Counted from the first letter of the stretch, positions 22,722 through 32,165 are shown. The stretch is DNA of 64,000 nt from Massilia frigida (GCF_011682175.1 NZ_WHJG01000011.1:112054-176053), one strand, 5' to 3'. Numbers and translations are program-made. The notes: generated by a model not told the origin, from the sequence alone.

Positions 22722-25133
22722 TCAGGCCGAACCGACCGTATCCGAATACGGCAGCGCCGACCTGGCCGGCGGGGTCCAGGCGGCGATCCAGCCAACCAGC
22801 TTGTCGGCGGCGATCGGGCGGCTCATGAAGTAGCCCTGGCCCTGGTCGCAGCCGAGCGCGGCCAGCAGGCGCCACACCGCTTCGGTTTCGATACCCTCGG
22901 CCACCACGCGCAAGCCCATGTTGTGGCCCAGGTCGATGGTCGAACGCACGATCTTGGTGTCGCCGATATCGTTTTCCATGTTCAGCACGAACGATTTGTC
23001 GATCTTGAGCTCATCGACCGGCAGGCGCTTGAGGTAAGCCAGCGAGGAATAGCCGGTGCCAAAGTCGTCGATCGACAGATCGACCCCCATCGCATGCAGG
23101 CGCTCCAGGGTCAGCTGGGCGCGCACCGGGTCGTCCATGATCGCGCTCTCGGTGATCTCCAGGCAGAACGAGCCGGCCGCCAGCTGGTGGCGCGTGAGGA
23201 TCTCCTTGAACTTGGCCGGCAAGTCCTGGTCGAGCAGATCGCGCGTGGACAGGTTGACCGAGATCTTCAGATGGATGCCCTGCCGCTGCAAGTCGCTGCA
23301 CAGCGCCGCCGACTGGTCCAGCACCCAGCCGGTGAGCACGCGGATAAACCCGGTCTGCTCGGCGAACGGGATGAATTCGTCCGGGAACACATTGCCGCGC
23401 TCGGGATGGGCCCAGCGTACCAGCGACTCCACCCCCACCACCTCGCCGGTATCGAGCCGGATCTTGGGCTGCACGTGCAGGCGGAATTCATCGCGCTCGA
23501 TGGCGTTGCGCAGCTCCGTGAGCAGGCTCAGGCTCTTGGCGCTGGACTTGTCCATCGCCGCGTCGTAGGCCACGGCGCCATCGTTGCGCTGCTTGGCCGC
23601 GTACATCGCCACTTCGGCCATCGACAGCAGCGATTCGGGATCGGCGCCGTTGATCGGAAAGGCGGCCATGCCGAGACCGGCGCCAATGTCGACCGTCTGG
23701 TCTTCCAGCGAGAGCGGCACTTCGAGCGCGCGCAGGATGCAGGCGGCGACCTTGTGCGCATGGTCGGTCGAGGAGGCCGTCAGCAGCACCACGAATTCGT
23801 CGCCGCCCAGGCGCGCCAGCTGCGCTTGCGGCTCGGTCTCGCCGAGCAGCGCGCGCAGGCGTTCGGCTACCTTTTGCAGCAGCGCGTCGCCAAAGGCGTG
23901 GCCCATGACGTCGTTGACGTGCTTGAAGCGGTCCAGGTCCATCATCAGCACGAACACCACCTGCTCGCGCTGGCGCGCCGCGGCCAGTGCCTCGCCCAGC
24001 TGCAGCACGAACTGGGCGCGGTTGGGCAGGTCGGTCAGCGAATCCCAGTAAGCGAGGCGGCGGATTTCCTGTTCGCGCTTGGCGATCCCGTCGCGCATGC
24101 CGGCAAAAGCCTTGGCCAGCGCCCCGATTTCATCCTTGCGTTCGAGGTCGATGCGGCCGTCGTAGTCGCCCAGTTCCATGCGGCGCGCGGTGCCGGCCAG
24201 TTGGCGCAGCGGTTGCGCGATGCGCATCGCGGTGAGCACCGCCACCGCGCACGCGACCAGGGTGGCGACCACGGTGAGGATCACCAGGGTGCGCTGCAGG
24301 CCGGTGTATTCGGCCTTGGCGTCGTCGATCGAGCGCGCCAGCAGCACGTCGGCGCGGCGCGCGCCATCGACGCCGACCGGCAGCCGGCGCGCGCTGTAAT
24401 GGATGCCGCCGGCATCGAGGTCGAAGGGGCGCGCCAGGTTGTCGGGCAGGGTCTGCAGGGTGCGCGCCACGCCCGGCATGACGCCGGCGGGCAGGGTCGT
24501 TTCACGCGGCGTCCAGGTCCCGTCCGGGTCGCGCGTGAGGATCGCCACTTCCAGCTGCGAGAGCTCGCGCATGTCGAGGAGCAGCTGGCGGTCGAGATGA
24601 AAGCCCATGACCACCCAGGCGATGGTGAGCGGGGCCTTGACCGGCATGATCACCACCTGCACCGGACGCTGGTCGACAATGGCGACGGCGCTGGCGCCAT
24701 CGTTGTGTTCGGCCTTGTCGAGCAAGCCGAGGACCAGTTTTTCGAGCGAGCCATTCTTGACGATCCCGTTTTCGACGATGACCCGGCGCTCACCGTCGAT
24801 CAGCATGGTCAGGTCGGCCCGCGCGCGCCGCCCGCTGTTGGCCAGCGCCGAGGCGATGGTGGCGCGGTCTTCCTCGTCGCCGTTGCCGATGGCTTGCACG
24901 AACGCGGTGTCGCGCGCCAGCACCTGGGCGGAAAAGCGCTGCTTCTGGGCGTTTTGCTCCATCAGCTTGCGCAAGACTTTTTCACCGTTGAGCAGTTCCG
25001 TGGCGATGCTGGAACGCGCATTGACATTGATGCCGTGCTCGATCACCACCAGCCCGATCGCCTGCACGGCCAGGATCAGCACCAGGAACAGGGTGACGAT
25101 GCGCCCTTCCAGGCTGTTGAAACGCAACATCAT
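22722..25133 (-). CDS. membrane-bound diguanylate cyclase/phosphodiesterase (GGDEF-EAL)
   Basis: The order is one membrane helix (about residues 10-30), a periplasmic sensor region of about 250 residues, a second helix (near 285-305), a HAMP linker (AQPLRQLAGTARRMELGDYDGRI), a GGDEF domain with an intact LARLGGDEFVVLL site, and an EAL domain. The EAL signature is ESL (VVGVESLVRWAHP), a tolerated variant. The remaining phosphodiesterase residues are intact: SVNLSTRDL, CLEITES, IDDFGTGYSSL, DELKIDKSFV and VVAEGIET. It may be bifunctional in c-di-GMP turnover. ATG 25133 lies directly after the cupredoxin stop; a GTG at 25148 is an alternative. The two genes form one transcript. Confidence 0.93.
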   Translation of the reverse strand: MMLRFNSLEGRIVTLFLVLILAVQAIGLVVIEHGINVNARSSIATELLNGEKVLRKLMEQNAQKQRFSAQVLARDTAFVQAIGNGDEEDRATIASALANSGRRARADLTMLIDGERRVIVENGIVKNGSLEKLVLGLLDKAEHNDGASAVAIVDQRPVQVVIMPVKAPLTIAWVVMGFHLDRQLLLDMRELSQLEVAILTRDPDGTWTPRETTLPAGVMPGVARTLQTLPDNLARPFDLDAGGIHYSARRLPVGVDGARRADVLLARSIDDAKAEYTGLQRTLVILTVVATLVACAVAVLTAMRIAQPLRQLAGTARRMELGDYDGRIDLERKDEIGALAKAFAGMRDGIAKREQEIRRLAYWDSLTDLPNRAQFVLQLGEALAAARQREQVVFVLMMDLDRFKHVNDVMGHAFGDALLQKVAERLRALLGETEPQAQLARLGGDEFVVLLTASSTDHAHKVAACILRALEVPLSLEDQTVDIGAGLGMAAFPINGADPESLLSMAEVAMYAAKQRNDGAVAYDAAMDKSSAKSLSLLTELRNAIERDEFRLHVQPKIRLDTGEVVGVESLVRWAHPERGNVFPDEFIPFAEQTGFIRVLTGWVLDQSAALCSDLQRQGIHLKISVNLSTRDLLDQDLPAKFKEILTRHQLAAGSFCLEITESAIMDDPVRAQLTLERLHAMGVDLSIDDFGTGYSSLAYLKRLPVDELKIDKSFVLNMENDIGDTKIVRSTIDLGHNMGLRVVAEGIETEAVWRLLAALGCDQGQGYFMSRPIAADKLVGWIAAWTPPARSALPYSDTVGSA

Positions 25134-25134
25134 G

Positions 25135-25776
25135 CTAGTAAGGCGCACCCGGCGAGTCCGGGTCCGGTGCCGGCGGTTTCATGGTGAGCTTGACGCTGGC
25201 GGCGGTGGCGCCCTCGCCCGCCTTGACCGCGACGGTTTGCTCGACGGCGGCGCCGGCCATGTTGAAATGCCAGGACGACAGCGCGTATTTACCGGCCGCC
25301 GGCAGCTCGATGCGGGCCACGCCGGCGGCATCGGTCTTGGCGAAGAACGGGGTGTCGACCACCTTGATGTAGGCCAGCATGCGGTCGTGGATATTACACC
25401 CGAGCACGACGATGCCAGCCTTGTCGAACACCTGTGGCGCGGCCGCCACGCCGGAGTACAGCTTCTGGTCGAATTTCTTGGCGGGCGAGAAGGAATAAAT
25501 GTGGTGCTTGACCTTGTCGTTGTTCGGGAACGACACCCGGCTGCCGGTCTGGATCACCGAGACCAGCGGCAGGAAGCGCAGGCCGCGCTGTTCGATCTCG
25601 GCCGGCTTGAGCGGCTTGGGCAGGGGAGCGGCGCCGTCCGGCTCGGCCGTCACCACCACGTCGGCCAGCGGCTTGCCGCTACTGTCGTTGACCTGCACCG
25701 TAATGGCGGTGGCGGCAGCGGCGGCGCTGGCCAGCGACATCCCGGCCAGGCAGATCAGACGAAGCAATGTGTTCAT
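25135..25776 (-). CDS. periplasmic cupredoxin-like protein
   Basis: A signal peptide (about residues 1-22) is followed by a domain with type I copper ligands in plastocyanin order: FPNNDKVKHHIYSFSPAKKF (His near 90), VVLGCNIHDRMLAYI (Cys, His and Met near 125-130). The C-terminal part carries a beta-sandwich with FFAKTDAAGVARIELPAAGKY, like carboxypeptidase-regulatory/transthyretin-type repeats. Proteins of this kind are often annotated as methylamine utilisation protein, but no methylamine genes are nearby. It directly precedes the GGDEF-EAL gene, suggesting that copper or redox state informs c-di-GMP signalling. Confidence 0.8.
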   Translation of the reverse strand: MNTLLRLICLAGMSLASAAAAATAITVQVNDSSGKPLADVVVTAEPDGAAPLPKPLKPAEIEQRGLRFLPLVSVIQTGSRVSFPNNDKVKHHIYSFSPAKKFDQKLYSGVAAAPQVFDKAGIVVLGCNIHDRMLAYIKVVDTPFFAKTDAAGVARIELPAAGKYALSSWHFNMAGAAVEQTVAVKAGEGATAASVKLTMKPPAPDPDSPGAPY

Positions 25777-25849
25777 GGGCGCGCATCCAAGGTGGGCAGT
25801 CCTTCCGCCGGCGGACGGGGCGGGTGCGAGCCTATTGTAGCGTCTCGAA

Positions 25850-25871
25850 GAAAGTTCCGAGCAGAACTTTC
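25850..25871. promoter_or_regulatory. perfect inverted repeat upstream of the cupredoxin gene
   Basis: GAAAGTTC at 25850-25857 and GAACTTTC at 25864-25871 form an 8-bp stem with a 6-base loop. It lies about 75 bases upstream of the cupredoxin start and 85 bases past the Sel1 gene stop, so it could be an operator for the former or a weak terminator of the latter. Confidence 0.4.
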
Positions 25872-25955
25872 AACGGAGTTGGCAGTCGGGGAAAGAACGG
25901 GATGCCGGCACGGCATCAAGCGGCGCGGCCGCACGTTGGCATGATGAACACGGCC

Positions 25956-27335
25956 TTACGGCGCGCCGCGCCCGCCCTTGCCGGCGTGGGCGATCAGCCA
26001 CTGGCGCGACTGGTCCAGCGCCGAGCCGATCTCGGCCGGGGTCAGACGGCGCGCCACGATAGCCTTGTTGGCATTGGCCGTTTCGTCGCCGGCGTCGGCC
26101 GCGAGCAGCATCCACATGTAGGAGCGCACGGCGTCGCGCGCCACGCCGCGCCCGCTGTTGTACATGCCGCCCAGGTTGTACTGGGCCAGCGCATGGCCCT
26201 GCTCGGCCGCCTGGGTGTACCAGTACACGGCCATCGCATCGTCCTGCGGCACGCCGTGGCCGTTGGCGTACATCACGCCCAGGTTGTTCTGGGCGCTGGC
26301 GTCGCCCTGCTCGGCGGCGCTACGGTACCAGTGCGCGGCCTGGCCATCGTCGCGCGGCACGCCCTGGCCGCTGGCGTAGATGACGCCGAGGTTGAACTGG
26401 GCGTTGGCCGCACCCTGCTCGGCCGCGCGGCGGTACCATTCGAGGGCGCGGTACTCGTCGCGCGCGGTGCCGCGCCCGTTGGCGTACATGCTGCCCAGGT
26501 TGTATTGCGCCAGCACGTGGCCCTGTTCGGCCGCGCGCGCGTACCAGCGCAGCGCCCGGTGTTCATCCTGCTCGGCGCCCTGGCCGTTGGCCAGCATCAC
26601 GCCCAGGTTGAACTGGGCATCCTTGTCGCCCTGTTCGGCCGCGCGCTGCAGCCAGGCCACGGCGCGCAAGGGATCGGCGCGCACGCCCACGCCGTCGGCA
26701 TAGGCCACGCCCACGTGGCGCTGGGCCATCGGGTTGCCCTGGGCGGCCGCCTGGCGGAACCAGCACAGCGCTTGTTCGTCGCTGGCCTCGACGCCCTGGC
26801 CACGCTTGTACATCAGCCCCAGGTTGAGCTGGGCCACGGCATCGCTTTGCAGGGCCGCCTTGCGAAACCAGCTCATCGCCTGTTCGTAGCTGACCGGCGC
26901 GCCCTGCCCGGCCAGGTAGCATTCGGCCAGCAAGGTCTGGGCACTGGCCGAACCCTGCTCGGCGGCGCGGTAAAACCAGGCCAGCGCCTGTTCGTGATTC
27001 TGTTCGACGCCCTTGCCCTTGCGGTACATCAGGCCCAGGTTTTGCTGGGCCGATGCCTCGCCCTGTTCGGCCGCGTGGCGGAACCAGCGGGCCGCCTCGG
27101 CATCGTTGCGGGCCACGCCGCGGCCGTGGTAATACATCGATCCGAGGTGGTTCTGGGCAAATGCCAGCCCCTGCTGGGCCGCCTGGCGCAGCCAGGTGAA
27201 GGCCTGGTCGTAGTCGCGGTCCTTTTTGTACAGGAGGCCCAGGTTGAACTGGGCGTAGGCATTGCCGCGTTCTGCAGCCAGGAGGAACCACATGAAGGTT
27301 TGATAGTTCTCGCGGGTAGTATTCTGGCGGTCCAT
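25956..27335 (-). CDS. Sel1-repeat protein with about twelve repeats
   Basis: The 459-residue protein is almost entirely Sel1-like repeats of 36 residues with the pattern AQFNLGxxYxxGxGVxxDxxxAxxWxxxAAEQGxA, from about residue 20 to 430. It has no signal peptide and ends in a divergent helix (ALDQSRQWLIAHAGKGG). Sel1 proteins are alpha-solenoid scaffolds for protein interactions, often in signalling or envelope processes. The regular 108-base periodicity in the DNA comes from these codons. It is preceded by 231 bases of intergenic sequence including the TonB-receptor terminator. Confidence 0.93.
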   Translation of the reverse strand: MDRQNTTRENYQTFMWFLLAAERGNAYAQFNLGLLYKKDRDYDQAFTWLRQAAQQGLAFAQNHLGSMYYHGRGVARNDAEAARWFRHAAEQGEASAQQNLGLMYRKGKGVEQNHEQALAWFYRAAEQGSASAQTLLAECYLAGQGAPVSYEQAMSWFRKAALQSDAVAQLNLGLMYKRGQGVEASDEQALCWFRQAAAQGNPMAQRHVGVAYADGVGVRADPLRAVAWLQRAAEQGDKDAQFNLGVMLANGQGAEQDEHRALRWYARAAEQGHVLAQYNLGSMYANGRGTARDEYRALEWYRRAAEQGAANAQFNLGVIYASGQGVPRDDGQAAHWYRSAAEQGDASAQNNLGVMYANGHGVPQDDAMAVYWYTQAAEQGHALAQYNLGGMYNSGRGVARDAVRSYMWMLLAADAGDETANANKAIVARRLTPAEIGSALDQSRQWLIAHAGKGGRGAP

Positions 27336-27492
27336 GCTTCATCCTCCGGCGCCAACGCCGTTGAAACTGCAGAATTATTGGGCTGCAACAGGCAATAAGC
27401 GACCTGAGAAGTATTGCTAAAATTTTAATAGGACAAGCGTGCCGGAGTTTGACTGGGAACAAGCGGACCCGCAGGTTGGCACGTTAGGCGGC

Positions 27493-27530
27493 ATGAAAAA
27501 ACCCCGCTGAGATCGCTCTCGGCGGGGTTT
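27493..27530 (-). terminator. Rho-independent terminator of the TonB-receptor gene
   Basis: On the minus strand AAACCCCGC (27530-27522) pairs with GCGGGGTTT (27507-27499) around an imperfect inner stem, and the hairpin runs into TTTTTT (down to 27494). It lies about 36 bases after the stop of the ZnuD-like receptor gene. Confidence 0.85.
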
Positions 27531-27566
27531 GGTTTCGGCTTGAAACAAATTCGGGCTTGTCCCCGC

Positions 27567-29579
27567 TTAAAACTTGGTGCGAACGCCGAACAGGAAATTT
27601 CGGCCCGGCAGTGGCGACACCTCTTTCAATACCGAGGTCGACAGGCGTATATCCTCGTTCAACAAGTTGCGTGCGATCATGAACCAGGTCAGGTCGGCGC
27701 TACCGATATGCTGAGTATAGGAAAGATTGGCGCCGACCTGGGTGTAGCCTGGAGTGGCGTCCTGCTCGAAACTGGCGAGCCGGTCCTGGCGTTGGGCGCG
27801 CAGCAGCGACAGTCCGGCGCGCAGCGGGCCGCTGCGGTAAGCAAGATCGGCGCCGATGCGCGCGGCCGGTTGCAGCGGCAGGCTGCCGCCCTGGTCGAGC
27901 TTGCCGCGCGAGCTGTCGGCAAAGGCGCGCAGGGACAAGCCCTCGCCGTGCTGGTTGTAGGTCACTTCCGCTTCCGCCCCGCGAATGCTGGCGTTGGCTT
28001 GCTGGTAGATGCGCTGCAGCAGTTCTTCGCCCGGATTGCCTTCTTCATCGACGCGCGCGCCGCTGATATTGCCGTAGACGAAATCCTTGACCTTGTTCTG
28101 GAACACATTGGCCTTCCAGCGCACCAGGCCGGATACTTTCTGGAGCGACAGTTCGATATTGCGCGAGCTTTCCTTTTTAAAGTCGGCATTGCCGATGTCA
28201 AACGTCTGGGTGGCGTCGTGCGGGCCGCCCGAATACAGTTCCTCGGTGGCGGGGGCGCGCTGGGCCACCGAGACCGTGGCGCCGGTGGCGTAGCCGGGCA
28301 TGAAGGGCCACATGGTGCCGACCGAGTAGGAACCCAGGTCGAACTGGCGCTCCTGGTTGCCCAGCGGGGTGCGCTTGACCGATTCCAGGCGCGCGCCGGC
28401 GTTGAGCTTGAGCGGGCCGAAGTCGCGCTCCTCGACCAGGAAGGCCGCGCTCGAGGTCGAGCGGGTCACGGGCACCGTGTCCGGCCCGCCTTCGGCGCTC
28501 AGGGCGCTGAAGTGGGTATTCTCGGTCTGCATGCCCAGGGTGCCGTGCCAGCCGGCCAGCGGCGCATGGGTCAGCTCGGCGCGGGTTTCCAGCGCGCGGT
28601 TCTTGAACAGCACTTCCGGACGGTTTTCGTGATCCAGTTCGGCATGGTCGTAATCGGTATAGCCGAACTTGAGCTTGATGTTCTCGACGCCGGCGAAGGG
28701 CTTGTTGAACAGGCTGTCGGCATCGTAGCGGATCTGCGACTGGTCGATCTGCGAGCCTGCCAGGGTCGGGATGCCGTAGCGGTTATTCAGCGTCGACACC
28801 GACACCCCGGCATGGCCCCAGTCGCCGATCAGCGAGGCGCCGGCGCCGAGCGTGTCCTGGCGCGTGAACGATTGCGGCAGGCGGCCCGAGGCCGAGGCCG
28901 GATCACCCACTACACGGTTGTCGGGAATCTTGTAGTCGTCGGCGCGGCGGATGTTGCCATCCAGGTGAAGGCCGATATTGCCAACCGCCGCATCGACGGC
29001 GCCCGAAGCGCTACGGCCACGGTCGACCGTGCCGTAGCGGGTTTCGAACTGGCCGGATGGATGGGCTTCGAGCGCAGCCGGGATGCGCTCGTTGACCACG
29101 TTGACCAGGCCGCCGATGGCGCCCGAGCCGTACAGCAAGGCGGCCGGGCCGCGCAGGATTTCGATCTGGCGCGCCACGGCGCCGTCGGCCGAGACCGCGT
29201 GGTCGTTCGACAGGCCGGACACGTCGGCCACCGCCATGCCGTTTTCCAGCATCTTCACGCGCGCGCCTTCCAGCCCGCGAATGATGGGGCGCGAGGCGCC
29301 GGCGCCGAAGCCGGAAGCGGACACGCCGAGTTCCTGCGACAGGGTTTCGCCGAGCGAGGAGCCGAGCTTGTCGCGCAATTCATCACCGGCCAGGATCTTG
29401 GCGGGCGAGAGAATCTGGTCGCCTTCGGACTTGCCGAAAGGCGTGGCGGTGACCACCACCTTGGGCACGACCGGATCGGCGGCCGCGGATGCGGCGGCGG
29501 CAACTTGCGCGTTGGCGTGATTGAGGGCGGACAGGGCGGACAGGATCGCGCTGGCAAGCAGCGTACGTTGGACATTCAT
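27567..29579 (-). CDS. TonB-dependent outer membrane receptor, ZnuD-like
   Basis: The 670-residue protein has a signal peptide (about residues 1-24), a plug domain, and a beta-barrel ending in the outer membrane signature ...NFLFGVRTKF. The plug sequence SRPIIRGLEGARVKMLENGM and AVARQIEILRGPAALLYGSG are characteristic of ZnuD-type receptors that import zinc (or haem). His/Asp-rich barrel positions such as DYDHAELDHENRP are compatible with metal binding. A small Cys-containing exported protein is encoded upstream. No obvious Zur box was seen in the 98-base gap before the gene. Confidence 0.85.
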   Translation of the reverse strand: MNVQRTLLASAILSALSALNHANAQVAAAASAAADPVVPKVVVTATPFGKSEGDQILSPAKILAGDELRDKLGSSLGETLSQELGVSASGFGAGASRPIIRGLEGARVKMLENGMAVADVSGLSNDHAVSADGAVARQIEILRGPAALLYGSGAIGGLVNVVNERIPAALEAHPSGQFETRYGTVDRGRSASGAVDAAVGNIGLHLDGNIRRADDYKIPDNRVVGDPASASGRLPQSFTRQDTLGAGASLIGDWGHAGVSVSTLNNRYGIPTLAGSQIDQSQIRYDADSLFNKPFAGVENIKLKFGYTDYDHAELDHENRPEVLFKNRALETRAELTHAPLAGWHGTLGMQTENTHFSALSAEGGPDTVPVTRSTSSAAFLVEERDFGPLKLNAGARLESVKRTPLGNQERQFDLGSYSVGTMWPFMPGYATGATVSVAQRAPATEELYSGGPHDATQTFDIGNADFKKESSRNIELSLQKVSGLVRWKANVFQNKVKDFVYGNISGARVDEEGNPGEELLQRIYQQANASIRGAEAEVTYNQHGEGLSLRAFADSSRGKLDQGGSLPLQPAARIGADLAYRSGPLRAGLSLLRAQRQDRLASFEQDATPGYTQVGANLSYTQHIGSADLTWFMIARNLLNEDIRLSTSVLKEVSPLPGRNFLFGVRTKF

Positions 29580-29677
29580 GATAATAAAACCTCAGGCAAA
29601 CAAAGAGTGACAGACAGGTGCACGCGGGCAGGCCGCGCGCGGCCTGGCGTATGCACAAGAAACAGGGAAAGCGGCTG

Positions 29678-30034
29678 TCAGGCCTGAGGTGGTCCGCGCG
29701 GTTCGAACGCGTTGAGGGTGCGCGCACGCGCCGCCTGGGGGGAAATCGATGCGGCCAGCGTCAGGCCGGCATCGGCCAGCACGAAGCCGTGCGCATGGCT
29801 GGCCAGCGGTCCGGCCAGCTGGGCGAACGCCAGGCACTGGTCGCAGCTCTGGTCGCGCGCGATGGCGCGCGAGAGCGCACTGCCGTCGCCGTCAGGCTGC
29901 GGCTGGGCCTGCGCCAAGGCCTGGCTGGCGGCGGACGCGGTGTTCCAGTGCGACATCACGTGCGTGGTCGCCATCTGCTGCGAGATCAACAGCAGAAGCG
30001 ACAACAGGAGGCGAATGGCGAACTGACGGGTCAT
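29678..30034 (-). CDS. small exported Cys/His protein, DUF2946-like
   Basis: The 118-residue product begins with a hydrophobic signal/anchor segment (about residues 6-19) and has a CDQC motif (near residue 63) and several histidines (HVMSHW, ASHAHGF). Small proteins of this type are commonly encoded next to TonB receptors for copper or zinc. It precedes the ZnuD-like receptor by 98 bases on the same strand, so joint metal-dependent expression is likely but not shown. The exact family is uncertain. Confidence 0.6.
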   Translation of the reverse strand: MTRQFAIRLLLSLLLLISQQMATTHVMSHWNTASAASQALAQAQPQPDGDGSALSRAIARDQSCDQCLAFAQLAGPLASHAHGFVLADAGLTLAASISPQAARARTLNAFEPRGPPQA

Positions 30035-30055
30035 GGTGCCAATATTGTAAAGCGA

Positions 30056-30709
30056 TCAGGCGTTTTGCGGCGGTTTTTTTGCCAACAGTGCCGCGTCGGC
30101 CTCCTGGCGCAGGTAAGCGGGCACCTTGGCGGCGCTCAGTTTGTTCATCGATACCAGCAACTGGGGCGCGACCGAACCGAAACCATAGGTGTGGCCCAGG
30201 TGGCGCGCGATGTGGATCAGCACCTCGGCCGCCACTTCGGCATCGGACTCGGCGCGGTGGGCGGCGCTGCGGAAACGAATCCCGAGCTGGCCCGACAGCA
30301 AGCCCAGCTTGTAGCTCGACAAGCCCGGAAACACGCGGCGCGACAGCTTGAGCGAGCACACCAGTCCCTGGTGCGCCGTCTCCAGGCCCAGCCGTTCCGC
30401 CTCGGCCTTGAGGAATTTCTCGTCGAAACTGGCGTTATGGGCGGACAGCGCATCGCTGCCGATGAATTCTAACAGTTGCGGCAACACCCGCTCGACCGGC
30501 GGCGCGGCATCGACCATGGCCTGGGAAATGCCGGTCAGCTCGCTGATAAAGTAGGGAATGCGCGCACCACAATTGACCAGCGACACATAGCGCTCGCTCA
30601 CGCGGCCGTCGACGATGCGCAGCGCCGCCACCTCGGTGATGCGGTCGCCGTTGGCCGGGGACAAGCCCGTGGTCTCGAAATCGAGCATGACAATCGGTTT
30701 CTCGAACAC
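30056..30709 (-). CDS. DnaQ-like DEDDh 3'-5' exonuclease
   Basis: All exonuclease motifs are present in 217 residues: ExoI VMLDFETTGLSP (residues 7-18), ExoII LSAHNASFDEKFLKAE (near residue 88), and ExoIII HRAESDAEVAAE with His and Asp (near residue 150). It resembles stand-alone PolC/DnaQ-type exonucleases rather than the replicative epsilon subunit. Translation starts with GTG 30709 after AGGACG, 8 bases downstream of the Hsp70-like gene, so the two are likely cotranscribed. Confidence 0.92.
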   Translation of the reverse strand: MFEKPIVMLDFETTGLSPANGDRITEVAALRIVDGRVSERYVSLVNCGARIPYFISELTGISQAMVDAAPPVERVLPQLLEFIGSDALSAHNASFDEKFLKAEAERLGLETAHQGLVCSLKLSRRVFPGLSSYKLGLLSGQLGIRFRSAAHRAESDAEVAAEVLIHIARHLGHTYGFGSVAPQLLVSMNKLSAAKVPAYLRQEADAALLAKKPPQNA

Positions 30710-30717
30710 GGCGCGTC

Positions 30718-31968
30718 CTAACCGAACTTGCGCACGGCGTCGAGCGCGAGGCCGGCACCGATGCTGCCGAACAGGTCGCCTTCGACCTTGCGCGCCTTCG
30801 GCACCAGCGCGCCTATGCGCTCGCGCAACATGCGCACGCCGCTTGAGCCGCCGGTGAAGAACACGGTGTCGACCGCATCCGGCGAAACGCCGGCGTCAGC
30901 CAGCAGTTTCAGCACCGTCTGGTCGATGCTGCCGACCAGATGGCTGATGGCCTCGTCGAACTCGCTACGCTGGAGCACTAGGTCGACCGGGGGTGACAGG
31001 CGCTCCAGCGCGAGCGTGGCGCTGGCGGCGTCGGACAGGGCGATCTTGCCCTCTTCCACCTGCATTGCCAGCCAGTGGCCCGAGCGCTCTTCGATCAGGC
31101 GCTGCAGGCGGCCCAGCTTGTCCGGCTCGCGGGCGTCGCGCGCCACGTCGGCCAGTTGCGCCGCCGCCTTCTTGGTGTAGGCCAGGTTGATGGTGTGCCA
31201 GGTCGCTAGGTTGAAGAAATAGCTCGACGGAATCGCGCTATTGTTATTGAGCAGGGTCTGGTAACCGAGCAACGGCATCACCGACGCCAGGCTCAGGTAT
31301 TTGTCGAAGTCGGTGCCGCCGATGTGCACGCCGCCGGTGGCCAGGATATCGTCGCGCCGCTCGGCCTTCAGGGCCCGTTCGGGCGACAGGCGCACCAGCG
31401 AAAAGTCGGAGGTGCCGCCGCCGATGTCGGCGATCAGCACCAGTTCCTCGCGCCGGATCTGCGACTCGTAGTCGAAGGCGGCGGCGATCGGTTCGTACTG
31501 GAAGGCCACGTGCTCGAAGCCGACCGAACGCGCCACCTCGGCCAGGGTATCCTCGGCCAGGCGGTCGGCGGCCGTGCTGTCGTCGATGAAAAACACCGGA
31601 CGGCCGAACACGGCCGAGTTGAAGCTGCGCCCCGCTTCGCGTTCGGCGCGGCGCTTGACCTCGCCGATGAAGTGCCCGAGCAGCATGCGGAACGGCAGCG
31701 CGCGCCCGCCGACCTCGGTCTGGCCGTCGATCAGGCTGGTCCCGAGCAAGCTCTTGAGCGAGCGCATGAGGCGCCCCTCGTAACCGGCCAGATAGCCTGC
31801 CAGGGCCGCGCGGCCATAGCTGACCTCCTCGTCCTCGGCGTTGAAAAACACCACCGAGGGCAAGGTAGCCTTGCCATCCTCGAGGGCGAGCAGAGCCGAC
31901 TGGCCGGGGCGGACCCAGCCTACTGTTGAGTTTGACGTTCCGAAATCGACGCCGCAAGCATTCGCCAT
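30718..31968 (-). CDS. yegD: Hsp70-family protein, YegD-like
   Basis: From ATG 31968 the product has 416 residues; the frame remains open to 32079 but the family start ACGVDFGTSNSTVGWV lies directly after this ATG. The actin-like ATPase phosphate motifs are present: DFGTSNS near residue 6, LIADIGGGTSDFSLV near residue 198, and VFFTGGSSGVRMLRERI near residue 370. The usual Hsp70 substrate-binding domain is missing, as in YegD, so it is an ATPase-only chaperone-like protein with unknown client. Confidence in the subfamily is high. Confidence 0.92.
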   Translation of the reverse strand: MANACGVDFGTSNSTVGWVRPGQSALLALEDGKATLPSVVFFNAEDEEVSYGRAALAGYLAGYEGRLMRSLKSLLGTSLIDGQTEVGGRALPFRMLLGHFIGEVKRRAEREAGRSFNSAVFGRPVFFIDDSTAADRLAEDTLAEVARSVGFEHVAFQYEPIAAAFDYESQIRREELVLIADIGGGTSDFSLVRLSPERALKAERRDDILATGGVHIGGTDFDKYLSLASVMPLLGYQTLLNNNSAIPSSYFFNLATWHTINLAYTKKAAAQLADVARDAREPDKLGRLQRLIEERSGHWLAMQVEEGKIALSDAASATLALERLSPPVDLVLQRSEFDEAISHLVGSIDQTVLKLLADAGVSPDAVDTVFFTGGSSGVRMLRERIGALVPKARKVEGDLFGSIGAGLALDAVRKFG

Positions 31969-32165
31969 GGTACCCTTTAGATTAAGGGGCGGTATTATAC
32001 CAGAGTGCGCCTGAAACGGGCATTCCTCTGCATTGTCGTTGTGGCGCAACTGAAAAGCCTGCATTCTTCCCCTCATCATATTTCTCTACAGTAAAATGTT
32101 ACCACATAGCAAGCCCGTGGGCTACACTGGGCAGTCCAGCAAGGATTGTTATCCAGAAGAAATTA

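Noticed and set aside
20326..25187. Very long forward open frames (770 and 889 codons) opposite the prolyl oligopeptidase and GGDEF-EAL genes
   Set aside because: They are antisense shadows typical of GC-rich DNA: Arg/Gln/His/Ala-rich, no domain motifs, and fully covered by genes with clear catalytic signatures on the other strand.
25135..25776. Methylamine utilisation cluster
   Set aside because: Only a cupredoxin-like protein is present; no mau genes or amine dehydrogenase subunits nearby.
26000..27300. Regular repeat of about 108 bases, at first glance CRISPR-like or satellite DNA
   Set aside because: The period equals 36 codons and follows the Sel1 repeat exactly; units are diverged and there are no unique spacers.
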